From: Derxia lacustris
GTDB taxonomy: Bacteria; Pseudomonadota; Gammaproteobacteria; Burkholderiales; Burkholderiaceae_E
Length of the DNA: 64,000 nt
Direction of reading: 5' to 3'
Assembly: GCF_002105195.1 (NCBI RefSeq)
Contig: NZ_MUHU01000020.1
Span: forward strand, 1-64,000
Part shown: positions 17,387 to 29,943 of the stretch, piece by piece
Numbering within the stretch: position 1 is the stretch's first letter
Layout: each line of letters begins with the position of its first letter
Notes under the pieces: generated by a model
The model's input: the letters and a program-made list of their open reading frames with translations, nothing else
Databases searched by the model: none
What the model was told of the DNA's origin: nothing
Position numbers and translations under genes: made by a program

Positions 17387-19456
17387 TCACCAGATGGTGA
17401 CCCGACGCTCGGGCGCGAGATAGAGCCGGTCGCCCGGCTGCACATCGAAGGCCGAATAGAAGCCCGGCTGATTGGCCAGCGTGGCATTGGCGCGCACCTC
17501 GGGCGGCGAATGCGGATCGATCTTGATGCGGCGCAGCGCCTCGGCCTCGCGCAGCTTGCCGCGCCAGACCTGGGCCCAGCCGGCATAAAAGCGCTGCTCG
17601 CCGGTCATGCCGTCGATCACCGGCGCGGGCCGGTTGCCGAGCGAGCGCCGGTAGGCCTTGTAGGCGATGGCCAGGCCGGAGTTGTCGGCGATGTTCTCGC
17701 CGAGCGTGAGCCGGCCGTCGAGATGGAAGCCGGGCACCGGCTCATAGGCCGAGTACTGCTCCACGAGGCGCGCGGTGCGCTGCTCGAAGCGAGCGCGGTC
17801 GTCGGCGGTCCACCACACACGCAGATTGCCGCGCTCGTCGTACTGGCTGCCCTGGTCGTCGAAGCCGTGGCTGATTTCATGGCCGATGACCGCGCCGATG
17901 CCGCCGTAGTTGGCCGCGTCGTCGGCGGCAGCGTCGAAGAACGGCGGTTGCAGGATCGCGGCCGGGAAGACGATCTCGTTGAGCCGCGGGTTGTAGTAGG
18001 CGTTGACCTTCTGCGGATTCATGAACCACTCGTCGCGGTCGACCGGCTGGCCGAGCTTGGCGATCTCGCGCGCGGCCAGGAAGCGGTTGGCGCGCTGCAC
18101 ATTGCCGACCAGATCGTCGCGCCTTATGTCCAGGCCATCGAAGCTGCGCCAGCGCACCGGATAGCCGATCTTGGGCTTGAAGGTGGCGAGCTTGCGGCGT
18201 GCGGCGGCGCGGGTCTCGGGCCCCATCCAGTCGAGGCTGTCGATGCTGTCGGCATAGGCGGCGAGCAGGTTGGCGACCAGCGCCTCCATGTGGCGCTTGT
18301 TCTCGGGCGGGAAGTAGCGCTCGACATAGACCTTGCCGAGCGCTTCGCCGAGGCTTTCGTCGACCAGGCCCACGCCGCGCTGCCAGCGCGGGCGGTTCTC
18401 GGGCGTGCCGCTGAGCTGGCGGCCGTTGAAGTCGAAGCTGGCATCGACGAAGGGCCGCGACAGATAGGGCGCATAGGCGGCGATGGCCTTCCAGCGCAGA
18501 TAGTCGCGCCAGTCGGCGAGCGGCACGCTGGCAAAGCTGGCGGCGACCGCCGTGAGATAGCTCGGCTGGCCGGCGTTGACCTCGGCGACGCTGGCCGGCA
18601 CGCCCGAGGCGGCGAGAAACGCCGCCCAGTCGTGGCCGGGCGCGGCGGCGGCGAACTGGGCCCGGCTCAGCTTGTTGTAGCCCTTGACCGGATCGCGCCG
18701 CTCGACCCGGCTCCACTGGGCGCGCGCGAGCGCGGTTTCGAGCGCGAGGATGCGGTCGGCCGCGTCGGCGCCGTCGCTGCGGCCGGCCAGCGCGAACATC
18801 GCCGCGATGTGCTGCCGGTAGGCGTTGCGCGCGGCGACCAGCGCCGGCGCATCGGCCAGGTAGTAGTCGCGGTCGGGCAGGCCGAGGCCGGACTGTTGCA
18901 GCTCAAGCAGGTAGCGCGAGGAGTCGCGCGCGTCCTGCTCGATGCTGATGGTGTAGGGGCCGTTGATGCCGATCAGGCCCAGCTCGCCGAACAGCGCGGG
19001 CAGCTCGCCGGCGTCGCGCAGCGCATCGATGCGCGCCAGCAGCGGCGCGAGCGGCGCGGCACCCAGGCGCTCGGCGAGCGGCTCGTCCATGTAGCTGGCG
19101 TAGAGGTCGGCGACGCGGCGGGTGTCGGCATCGGCGCGGCTGCGGTCGATGGAATCGAGGATGGTGTGGAGCTGGCCGAGGCTGCGCTCGTTCAGCTCGT
19201 AGAAGCTGCCCCAGGCCGACTTGTCGGCCGGGATCGGCACGCTGGCGAGCCATTTGCCGTTGATGTGGCGGAACAGGTCGTCGGCCGGGCGCACCGCCGG
19301 ATCGACAAAGGCCAGATCGATGCCGCTGGCCACTGGCGCCAGGCTGGCCGGCGGCTGGGCCAGGGCAGCGCTGCCGGCGCCGTCATAGGCGGGCAGATGG
19401 GAACAGCCGGCCGTCATGCAGGCGGTCACGGTGATGCAGCAGGCGGCGAGTCTCAA
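17387..19456 (-). CDS. M13 family (neprilysin/PepO-like) metallopeptidase, lipoprotein
   Basis: A 689-residue zinc endopeptidase. The zinc motif HEISH (His526-Glu527-His530) and the downstream GENIADNSG motif, which supplies the third ligand Glu, are intact. A signal sequence ends in a lipobox (MTAGC), so it should be a membrane-anchored lipoprotein facing the periplasm. The start is read as TTG at 19456: AAGGAG lies seven bases upstream, the signal sequence starts right there, and the longer frame upstream is Arg/Pro-rich and runs toward the tRNA. The natural substrate is unknown; family members cleave short peptides. It converges with epsG with only 29 bases between them. Confidence 0.88.
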   Translation of the reverse strand: MRLAACCITVTACMTAGCSHLPAYDGAGSAALAQPPASLAPVASGIDLAFVDPAVRPADDLFRHINGKWLASVPIPADKSAWGSFYELNERSLGQLHTILDSIDRSRADADTRRVADLYASYMDEPLAERLGAAPLAPLLARIDALRDAGELPALFGELGLIGINGPYTISIEQDARDSSRYLLELQQSGLGLPDRDYYLADAPALVAARNAYRQHIAAMFALAGRSDGADAADRILALETALARAQWSRVERRDPVKGYNKLSRAQFAAAAPGHDWAAFLAASGVPASVAEVNAGQPSYLTAVAASFASVPLADWRDYLRWKAIAAYAPYLSRPFVDASFDFNGRQLSGTPENRPRWQRGVGLVDESLGEALGKVYVERYFPPENKRHMEALVANLLAAYADSIDSLDWMGPETRAAARRKLATFKPKIGYPVRWRSFDGLDIRRDDLVGNVQRANRFLAAREIAKLGQPVDRDEWFMNPQKVNAYYNPRLNEIVFPAAILQPPFFDAAADDAANYGGIGAVIGHEISHGFDDQGSQYDERGNLRVWWTADDRARFEQRTARLVEQYSAYEPVPGFHLDGRLTLGENIADNSGLAIAYKAYRRSLGNRPAPVIDGMTGEQRFYAGWAQVWRGKLREAEALRRIKIDPHSPPEVRANATLANQPGFYSAFDVQPGDRLYLAPERRVTIW

Positions 19457-19588
19457 GCGCGGGCTCCTTGGCAGGACGCCGGTCGGCGACCGGGTTGCAA
19501 GGGACTGTGCCAAAGGCGGGCGGGGAGCGCCATTCAGACGGCGTAACCGGGCGCCGACGCGGGCTTGAAAAACAGGGGAGGAAACAGC

Positions 19589-19673
19589 TGGTGCCCGGAG
19601 CCGGACTCGAACCGGCACACCTTGCGGCGGGGGATTTTGAATCCCCTGCGTCTACCGATTTCGCCATCCGGGC
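19589..19673 (-). tRNA. tRNA-Leu(CAA)
   Basis: An 85-base tRNA with acceptor stem GCCCGGA/TCCGGGC, encoded CCA, T-arm GCCGG-TTCGAGT-CCGGC, and anticodon stem GGGGA/TCCCC enclosing loop TTCAAAA, giving anticodon CAA (leucine, UUG codons). The long variable arm marks it as a class II leucine tRNA. It lies between the M13 peptidase and queA, reading away from queA. Confidence 0.95.
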
Positions 19674-19783
19674 AGGATGCGGGGCTGAGCTAGACTGGCC
19701 GCCCCGTGAAAGGAAGGCGCGGATTATCGCAACCGAAGCCGATTTCGCCAAACGCGCCGGGTTGTCAGCCTGGCCACGACCGC

Positions 19784-23264
<3,481 letters not shown>

Positions 23265-23389
23265 CAAGGGATGGCGTCACGCGGCGGGCCGGCCTCCCGC
23301 CGCAGCGACGGACAGTTCGCGCCAGTCTGTAAAAGCCGCCGGCGGATCGATGGAATCGGATGTTTCCCGTCCGTTTCCGGAGTCGTCCC

Positions 23390-24535
23390 ATGCATCGCCC
23401 CGCCCTTGCGCTCGCCGCGCTGTCCGTCCTGTTTGCGCCTATTGCACGCGCCGCCGATCTGCCCGCGCAGGCCGGCTCACCCGATGCGGCGCTGGCCTAC
23501 TGGACGCCCGAGCGCTTCAAGGCCGCCAGGCCGCGCCCGATGCCGCAACCGCTGCGCGCCAATGTCGTCACCGGCGACGCCAGCGCGACCGCCGCCTCGG
23601 GCGGCCTGTCGCAGGCGGCGGCCGGCCATGCGCCCGCGCCCGGCCTCAAGCCCATCCACGAACCGCTGTTCGACGCCAGGACGCCGGCGCTGCGCCCGGC
23701 CGCCGAGACCGAGCCGGTCACGCCCAGCCCGCAGGACGTGGGCTCGGCCAAGGCGCCGTACAGCACCCGCACCGCCGACAGCAGCGGCGCCGGCGACATC
23801 GAGCAGTACTACCCGTGGAGCACGGTCGGCAAGCTCTACTACAGCCACGGCGGTCAGAACTGGATCTGCTCGGCCGCCGTCATCAAGCCGCGCATCGTCG
23901 TCACCGCCGGCCATTGCCTGCACGAGGGCGACGGCAGCCAGGGCGGCTGGCACAGCAACGTGGTGTTCGTGCCCGCCTATGACGGCTCGAACAGCTTCGT
24001 CACCGCGCCCTGGGGCCGCTGGAGCGCGGCCCTGTTCTGGGTCTCGCCCGCCTGGTTCAACGGCGGTGGCGGCGTGCCCAACAAGGCCGACCTCGGCGTG
24101 ATCGAATTGCAGGATCGCGCCCTGTCGCCGTTCGGCAGCGCCCAGCGCATCGGCGACGTGACCGGCTGGCTCGGCTACCGCACGCTCGGGCTGACCAACA
24201 ACCACACCACCAAGCTCGGCTATCCGTCCAACTTCGCCGGCGGCGAAAAGATGATCGAGTCGGCCAGCGGCTGGCACAACGCCGCCTTCCCCAACAACGC
24301 CGAATACGGCGGCGACCTGGGCGGCGGCGCCAGCGGCGGGCCGTGGATCGAGAACTTCGCGGTCACCACGCCGGCCGAGGGCGGCGCGCTGGCGGGCGGC
24401 GCCAATCAGCTGGTGGGCATCACGTCCTACAAGTCGGTCGACGGCGCCCGGCGCATCAACGGCGCCTCCATCCTCGATTCGAGCTTCACCGCGCTGCTCA
24501 ACACCGCCTGCAAGCACAAGGCCAGAAACTGCTGA
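23390..24535 (+). CDS. Secreted trypsin-like serine protease (paralog 2)
   Basis: A 381-residue paralog of the protease at 22107-23264, with the same order: signal peptide (about 1-21), prodomain, His175 in VTAGHC, Asp234 in KADLGVIEL and Ser315 in GGASGGPW. Long blocks are shared between the two (YPW-TVGKLY, NHTTKLGYPSNFA, NGASILDS/QGASILDS), showing tandem duplication. The start ATG at 23390 is chosen because GGAG stands seven bases before it. A 125-base gap separates the copies, so this one may have its own promoter. The prodomains are the most diverged parts. Confidence 0.85.
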   Translation: MHRPALALAALSVLFAPIARAADLPAQAGSPDAALAYWTPERFKAARPRPMPQPLRANVVTGDASATAASGGLSQAAAGHAPAPGLKPIHEPLFDARTPALRPAAETEPVTPSPQDVGSAKAPYSTRTADSSGAGDIEQYYPWSTVGKLYYSHGGQNWICSAAVIKPRIVVTAGHCLHEGDGSQGGWHSNVVFVPAYDGSNSFVTAPWGRWSAALFWVSPAWFNGGGGVPNKADLGVIELQDRALSPFGSAQRIGDVTGWLGYRTLGLTNNHTTKLGYPSNFAGGEKMIESASGWHNAAFPNNAEYGGDLGGGASGGPWIENFAVTTPAEGGALAGGANQLVGITSYKSVDGARRINGASILDSSFTALLNTACKHKARNC

Positions 24536-24592
24536 ACCGCAAGTAACAAGCAGCCCTGTCGCACTGCACAAAAACACCGGTCTGCGGCCGAT

Positions 24593-24612
24593 AAGCCCGC
24601 TTATTCGGGCTT
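24593..24612 (+). terminator. Stem-loop after the protease pair
   Basis: Stem AAGCCCG / CGGGCTT with loop CTTATT, followed by only a short T run (CTTTGG). A modest intrinsic terminator for the tgt-protease transcript. The 24536-24748 gap holds nothing else recognisable. Confidence 0.45.
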
Positions 24613-24748
24613 TGGCCCAGCCTAAAGATCCGTAACTTGCGTCCTCAGTCGCCGGGTCGATCCGATCGCCGAAGTTCAACTTCAATTGCGTTCGGGCCGA
24701 TCCAATCCCGCAAGTTGCGACCTTGCCTTTCGCCGGATTGCGAAAACC

Positions 24749-25117
24749 ATGAACACCATTTCCCTGGATGTTCTGAGCCCCAGCGCTCAGACCGCCGAGC
24801 CGCTTGAGCTCGTCCAACTGGCCCGTCAGGCCGTCCTCGAACAGTTCTCGTCCTTCCAGATGGCGCCCGAAGTCGTGCGTCTCGCGCTCAGCGACATCGC
24901 CGAAAGCCATCTGCTGCGCGATGCCCGCGCGCTGGTCGCCAACCAGGAAGACAGCATCCTGCGCGGCACCGCGCTGGGCCAGTACACCCTCGCCTGCAAG
25001 CTCGCGCGCCGCCTGTTCCGCTTCATCGAGGAACGCCAGCACAGCACCGTGCGGCGCCAGCTGCTGCGCGTGATGGGCGCGCGCTTCGCCTACGACGTGG
25101 GCCTGCGCGAAGACTGA
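24749..25117 (+). CDS. Hypothetical protein, all-helical, 122 residues
   Basis: I do not recognise a family. The 122-residue product (MNTISLDVLSPSAQ...) is predicted mostly helical, charged, has no signal peptide or membrane segment, and ends LLRVMGARFAYDVGLRED. Regular heptad-like spacing in DIAESHLLRDARALV and QYTLACKLARRLFRFIEER suggests a helical bundle. The ATG at 24749 is preferred to one 21 codons earlier because the earlier residues are Arg/Ser-rich and lack a ribosome-binding site. It stands alone between a terminator hairpin and a convergent efflux operon. Confidence 0.6.
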   Translation: MNTISLDVLSPSAQTAEPLELVQLARQAVLEQFSSFQMAPEVVRLALSDIAESHLLRDARALVANQEDSILRGTALGQYTLACKLARRLFRFIEERQHSTVRRQLLRVMGARFAYDVGLRED

Positions 25118-25124
25118 ACGCCGC

Positions 25125-25160
25125 GCGCGGGCGGCCGGCACCACGCCCGGCCGCCCGCGC
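25125..25160. terminator. 14-bp perfect GC-rich hairpin between convergent genes
   Basis: Arms GCGCGGGCGGCCGG (25125-25138) and CCGGCCGCCCGCGC (25147-25160) with an 8-base loop. No T-tract on either side. It sits between the orphan gene and the convergent efflux operon and may block read-through both ways. Confidence 0.45.
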
Positions 25161-25200
25161 AGCGCAAGGCGCCCGTCCCGGCGCGCCCTGCCGCTCCGCG

Positions 25201-26739
25201 CTACTGCGCCGCGCTCGCCACCACCGGCAGCACCGGCACGCCCACGCCGCCGAGCGCCTTGTAGATCGCCACCACGCCGGTATTCACCTCGGCCTCGCCG
25301 CGCGCCAGCGCGTCCTCGGCCGCGAGCTGGCCGCGTTGCGCCTCCAGCAGCGTGAGGAAGTCGGTGCCGCCTTCCTTGTAGCGGACCTGGGCCAGCTCGG
25401 CCGCGCGCCGCGCCGCCGCCACCTGCTCGCCGACGGTGCGCAGCGCCTGCTGCTGGCGGGCGTAACCGGCCAGCGCGTTCTCGGTGTCTTCCAGCGCCAG
25501 CAGCACGCTGCGTTCGTACTCGGCCAGCGCCACGTCGGCGTTGGACTTGCTCGCGCGCAGCCGCGCCCGCGTCGTGCCCAGATCGAGCGCCGACCAGCTC
25601 AGGCTCGGCCCGATTTCCCAGGCGCGCGCATCGCGGCCGCCGCCGCTGCGGAACAGCGAGCCCAGATCGCCCGACAGAAAGCCGACGAAGCCGCTGAAGC
25701 TCAGACGCGGAAACAGGTCGGCCGTGGCGACGCCCACGCGGGCGGTCGCGGCGGCGAGCCGGCGTTCGGCCGCGCGCACGTCGGGGCGCCGGCGCAGCAG
25801 CTCGGCCGCATCGCCGATGGGCAGGGCGCGCGCATAGGCCGGCGTGGCGACCGGCGCCAGTTCGGCATCGAGCGCGCCCGGCCGTTCACCGAGCAGCACG
25901 GCGATGCGATAGGCCGCGCGCCGCGTCGCACTGTCGAGCTGCGGCAGCGTGGCTTCGGTCTCCTTGTAGCGGGCGCGCGCCTGCTGGGCGTCGAGTTCGC
26001 CGCCACGGCCGAGTTCGCGCCGCACCTCGGTCAGCCGCAGCACCTCGGCCTGATTGGCCAGATTGCGCCGCGCCACGTCCAGCCGCGCCTGGGCGCCGCG
26101 CAGCTCGAAGTAGTTGCGCGCCACTTCGGCGGCCACGCTCACCTGGGCGTCGCGCAGCGTGGCCTGGGCCACTTCCACCTCGGCGCCGGCGGCTTCGGCG
26201 GCGCGCTGCACGCGGCCGAACAGGTCGATTTCCCAGCTCGCATCGAAGCCGACCTTGTAGCTCTCGATGTCGACCCGGCGCGTGCCAAAGCCCGGGAACT
26301 GCTCGCGCGTGTGGCGGTAGTTGGTGGTCAGCGGCACATGCGGCAGCTTGTCCAGCTCGGCCTCGGTGAAGGCGGCGCGCGCCTGCTGCACCCGATCCAC
26401 GGCGATGCGCAGATCGAGATTGGCGCCGAGCGCCCGGTCGACCAGCCGGCCCAGCACCGGATCGTCGAACTGGCGCCACCAGGCCGACTCGGGCTCGGCG
26501 CTGAGGTAGAGCGGATCGGTCGTCGCCGTCGCCGGCGCATTGGCCGCCGCCGTCAGCGGCGAAGCCTCGGTGCCGGTCGCATTGACCAGCGTGGCGACCG
26601 GCGTGGCCGGCGTCTTGTAGTCGGGCCCGACCGCGCAGGCGGCGAGCGCCGCCGACATGGCGACCAGCAGCAGCCCGTTCACCCGCCGGCGACCGGCGGG
26701 CCGCGTCGCTTCAAACCCGTATTCGAGGTTCATCTTCAT
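25201..26739 (-). CDS. RND efflux outer-membrane factor lipoprotein (NodT/OprM family)
   Basis: A 512-residue TolC-like outer-membrane channel. The signal sequence ends in a lipobox (ALAAC) followed by AVGPDYKTP, the usual mature start of OprM-type lipoproteins. Two outer-membrane efflux repeats with long coiled coils follow (around 90-290 and 300-490). The ATG at 26739 begins one base after the pump stop codon and has GGGAG eight bases upstream. As third gene of the operon it should complete a tripartite pump with the adaptor and inner-membrane transporter. Confidence 0.92.
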   Translation of the reverse strand: MKMNLEYGFEATRPAGRRRVNGLLLVAMSAALAACAVGPDYKTPATPVATLVNATGTEASPLTAAANAPATATTDPLYLSAEPESAWWRQFDDPVLGRLVDRALGANLDLRIAVDRVQQARAAFTEAELDKLPHVPLTTNYRHTREQFPGFGTRRVDIESYKVGFDASWEIDLFGRVQRAAEAAGAEVEVAQATLRDAQVSVAAEVARNYFELRGAQARLDVARRNLANQAEVLRLTEVRRELGRGGELDAQQARARYKETEATLPQLDSATRRAAYRIAVLLGERPGALDAELAPVATPAYARALPIGDAAELLRRRPDVRAAERRLAAATARVGVATADLFPRLSFSGFVGFLSGDLGSLFRSGGGRDARAWEIGPSLSWSALDLGTTRARLRASKSNADVALAEYERSVLLALEDTENALAGYARQQQALRTVGEQVAAARRAAELAQVRYKEGGTDFLTLLEAQRGQLAAEDALARGEAEVNTGVVAIYKALGGVGVPVLPVVASAAQ

Positions 26740-26740
26740 C

Positions 26741-29700
26741 TCAATGGCTCCCGGCATCGGTGGCCACCGGCGGCAGGCCGGCCGGCGCATCGGTGCGCGC
26801 GCGACGCGAGGTCAGCTTGCGCACCACCAGATAGAACACGGGCGTGAGCAGCAGCCCGAAGAAGGTCACGCCAAGCATCCCGGAGAACACCGCCACGCCC
26901 ATCGCATGGCGCATTTCCGCGCCCGCGCCGGTGCTCGTGACCAGCGGCACCACGCCCATGATGAAAGCGAACGAGGTCATCAGGATCGGGCGCAGCCGCA
27001 GCCGGCAGGCGTCGAGGATTGCCTGCTTGAGCGACTCGCCCTGGGCCTCGCGGTCGCGCGCGAACTCGACGATCAGGATCGCGTTCTTGCACGCCAAGCC
27101 CACCAGAACGATCAGCCCGATCTGCGTGAAGATGTTGTTGTCGCCGTGCGCGATGTTGACGCCGGCAATCGCCGACAGCAGGCACATCGGCACGATCAGG
27201 ATCACCACCACCGGCAGCGACAGGCTTTCGTACTGGGCAGCGAGCACCAGGAACACCAGCAGCACCACCAGCGGGAACACGTACAGGCTGGTGTCGCCGG
27301 CCAGGATCTGCTGATAGGTCAGCTCGGTCCATTCAAAGCTCATGCCGTTCGGCAGCTCGCGCTTGGCCAGGGCTTCCATCGCCGCCTCGGCCTGACCGCT
27401 GCTGAAGCCCGGCGCCGGGCCGCCGTTGATCTCGGCGGTGGCATAGCCGTTGTAGTGCATCACGCGGTCGGGGCCGGAGGTGGGCTGCATCTGCACGAAG
27501 GCGGCGAGCGGAATCATCTCGCCACGGTCGTTGCGGGTCTTGAGCTTGAGGATGTCCTCGGGCTCCAGCCGGAAGCCTTGCTCCGCCTGCGCATTGACCT
27601 GATAGGTGCGGCCGAAACGGTTGAAGTCGTTCACGTAGAGCGAGCCCAGATAGATCTGGAGCGTGTCGAACACGTCGCCCAGCGCCACGCCCGAGGTCTT
27701 GGCCTTGTCGCGGTCGATGTCGGCATAGAGCTGCGGCACGCTGACCTGAAAGCTCGACAGCATCGGGCCGAGTCCGGGCGTCTGCATGCCCTTCATCACG
27801 AGGTTCTGCGTCTGCTTGAACAGCTCCTCGAAGCCGAGATTCGAGCGGTCCTCGATCTGGATGCGGAAGCCGCCGATCGTGCCCAGCCCCATCACCGGCG
27901 GCGGCGGGAAGATCGCCATGAAGGCGTCCTGGATCGAGCCGAACTGCTGGTTGAGCGCGCCGGCGATGGCGCCTGCCGACAGCTCGGGCGTGGTGCGCTC
28001 CTCGAAGGCATCGAGCGTGACGAACACGATCCCGGAGTTGGGGCTGTTGGTGAAGCCGTTGATCGACAACCCCGGGAAGGCGACCGCGCTGGCCACGCCC
28101 GGCTGCTTGAGCGCGATGTCGCTCATGCGCCGGATCACGTCCTCGGTGCGGTCGATGGTGGCGGCGTCGGGCAGCTGCGCAAAGGCCACGAGGTACTGCT
28201 TGTCCTGGCCCGGCACGAAGCCGGTCGGCGTGCGCGCAAAGCCGAAGAACGTGAGCGCGACGAGGCCGCCGTAGACCAGCATCACCACCGCGCTCATGCG
28301 CATCAGCCGGCCCACGCCGCCCACATAGCCGTTGGCCGACTTGAGGAAGAAGCGGTTGAACGGCCGGAAGAACCAGCCGAGCCCGGCGTTCATCAGCCGC
28401 GTGAGCCGATCCGGCGCGGCGCCATGCGCGGGCAGCAGCAGCGCCGACAGCGCCGGCGACAGCGTGAGCGAGTTGAAGGCCGAGATCACCGTGCTGATCG
28501 CAATCGTCAGCGCGAACTGGCGATAGAACTGCCCGGTCAGGCCGCTGATGAAGGCGGTCGGGATGAACACCGCGCACAGCACCAGCGCCGTCGCGACGAT
28601 GGGCCCGGTCACTTCCTTCATCGCCTGCCGAGTCGCGTCCATGGGGCTCAGGCCGGCCTCGATGTTCCGCTCGACGTTCTCGACCACCACGATGGCGTCA
28701 TCCACCACGATGCCGATGGCCAGCACCAGGCCAAACAGGCTCAGCGCATTGAGCGAGAAGCCGAACATGTGCATGACCGCGAAGGTGCCGACCAGCGACA
28801 CCGGCACCGCGATCAGCGGAATCACCGACGCGCGCCAGGTTTGCAGGAACACGATCACCACGATGACCACCAGCACGATGGCTTCGAGCAGCGTGTGGAT
28901 CACCGCCTCGATCGAGCCGCGCACGAACACCGTCGGGTCGTAGACGATGGAATAGTCCACGCCCTCGGGGAAGTCCTTCTTCAGCTCTTCCATCTTGGCG
29001 CGCACGCGGGTCGAGATGTCGATGGCATTGCTGCCCGGGCGCTGGAAGATCGGGATCGCCACCGCCGGCTTGTTGTCGAGCAGCGAGCGCAGCGCATAGC
29101 TGTCGGCGCCCAGCTCCACGCGGGCCACATCGCGCAGCCGCGTGATCTGCCCGGCCTCGCCGGTCTTGAGGATGATGTTGCCGAACTCTTCTTCCGTCGT
29201 GAGGCGGCCCTTGGCGTTGACCGCGAGCTGGAAGTCGGCGGTGCCGGGCGCGGGCGGCGCGCCGAGGCTACCGGCCACCACCTGCACGTTCTGCTCGCGG
29301 ATCGCGCGCACCACGTCGCTGGCGGTCATGTCGCGGCTCGCGACCTTGTTCGGATCGAGCCAGACGCGCATCGAATAGTTGCCGGCGCCGAAAAGCTGCA
29401 CATCGCCGACACCTTCAAGCCGCGCGAGTTCGTCCTTGACCCGCAGCACGCCGTAGTTGCTCAGGTAGAGCATGTCGTAGCGGTTGTCGGGCGACAGCAG
29501 GTGAACCACCATCGTCAGGTCGGGCGACGACTTGTTGGTCGTGACACCGAGCCGCTGCACTTCCTGCGGCAGCTTGGGCAGCGCCTGACTCACGCGGTTC
29601 TGCACCAGCACCTGCGCCTTGTCGATGTCGGTGCCGAGCGCGAAGGTGATGGTCAGCGTCATCGTGCCGTCGGTCGTGGCCTGGGACGACTGGTAGAGCA

Positions 29701-29929
29701 TCCCTTCCACGCCGTTGATCTGCTGCTCCAGCGGGCTGGCGACGGTCTCGCCGATGGTCTGCGGATTGGCGCCCGGGTACTGGGCGCGCACCACCACCGT
29801 CGGCGGCACCACGTCGGGATATTCGCTGACCGGCAGCAGCGGCAGCGAGATCAGGCCGGCGATCAGGATCAGCGCCGACAGCACGGCGGCAAAGATCGGC
29901 CGCGAGATGAAGAACTGGGAAAGTTTCAT
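26741..29929 (-). CDS. RND multidrug efflux transporter, MexF/OqxB-like
   Basis: A 1062-residue proton-driven inner-membrane pump. The N-terminus MKLSQFFISRPIFAAVLSAL and the segment FGFSLNALSLFGLVLAIGIVVDDAIVVVENVER, which holds the paired aspartates of the proton relay in TM4, are characteristic of the HAE-1 family and closest to MexF by eye. Twelve transmembrane helices and two large periplasmic loops are evident. It lies between its adaptor (15-base gap) and outer-membrane factor (one-base gap). Substrates are likely amphiphilic drugs; specificity cannot be read. Confidence 0.94.
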   Translation of the reverse strand: MKLSQFFISRPIFAAVLSALILIAGLISLPLLPVSEYPDVVPPTVVVRAQYPGANPQTIGETVASPLEQQINGVEGMLYQSSQATTDGTMTLTITFALGTDIDKAQVLVQNRVSQALPKLPQEVQRLGVTTNKSSPDLTMVVHLLSPDNRYDMLYLSNYGVLRVKDELARLEGVGDVQLFGAGNYSMRVWLDPNKVASRDMTASDVVRAIREQNVQVVAGSLGAPPAPGTADFQLAVNAKGRLTTEEEFGNIILKTGEAGQITRLRDVARVELGADSYALRSLLDNKPAVAIPIFQRPGSNAIDISTRVRAKMEELKKDFPEGVDYSIVYDPTVFVRGSIEAVIHTLLEAIVLVVIVVIVFLQTWRASVIPLIAVPVSLVGTFAVMHMFGFSLNALSLFGLVLAIGIVVDDAIVVVENVERNIEAGLSPMDATRQAMKEVTGPIVATALVLCAVFIPTAFISGLTGQFYRQFALTIAISTVISAFNSLTLSPALSALLLPAHGAAPDRLTRLMNAGLGWFFRPFNRFFLKSANGYVGGVGRLMRMSAVVMLVYGGLVALTFFGFARTPTGFVPGQDKQYLVAFAQLPDAATIDRTEDVIRRMSDIALKQPGVASAVAFPGLSINGFTNSPNSGIVFVTLDAFEERTTPELSAGAIAGALNQQFGSIQDAFMAIFPPPPVMGLGTIGGFRIQIEDRSNLGFEELFKQTQNLVMKGMQTPGLGPMLSSFQVSVPQLYADIDRDKAKTSGVALGDVFDTLQIYLGSLYVNDFNRFGRTYQVNAQAEQGFRLEPEDILKLKTRNDRGEMIPLAAFVQMQPTSGPDRVMHYNGYATAEINGGPAPGFSSGQAEAAMEALAKRELPNGMSFEWTELTYQQILAGDTSLYVFPLVVLLVFLVLAAQYESLSLPVVVILIVPMCLLSAIAGVNIAHGDNNIFTQIGLIVLVGLACKNAILIVEFARDREAQGESLKQAILDACRLRLRPILMTSFAFIMGVVPLVTSTGAGAEMRHAMGVAVFSGMLGVTFFGLLLTPVFYLVVRKLTSRRARTDAPAGLPPVATDAGSH

Positions 29930-29943
29930 GGCTGGGTTCCCGC

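Noticed and set aside
17510..19546. A 678-codon open frame antisense to the M13 peptidase
   Set aside because: The minus-strand gene has HEISH and lipobox; the plus-strand frame has no family motif.
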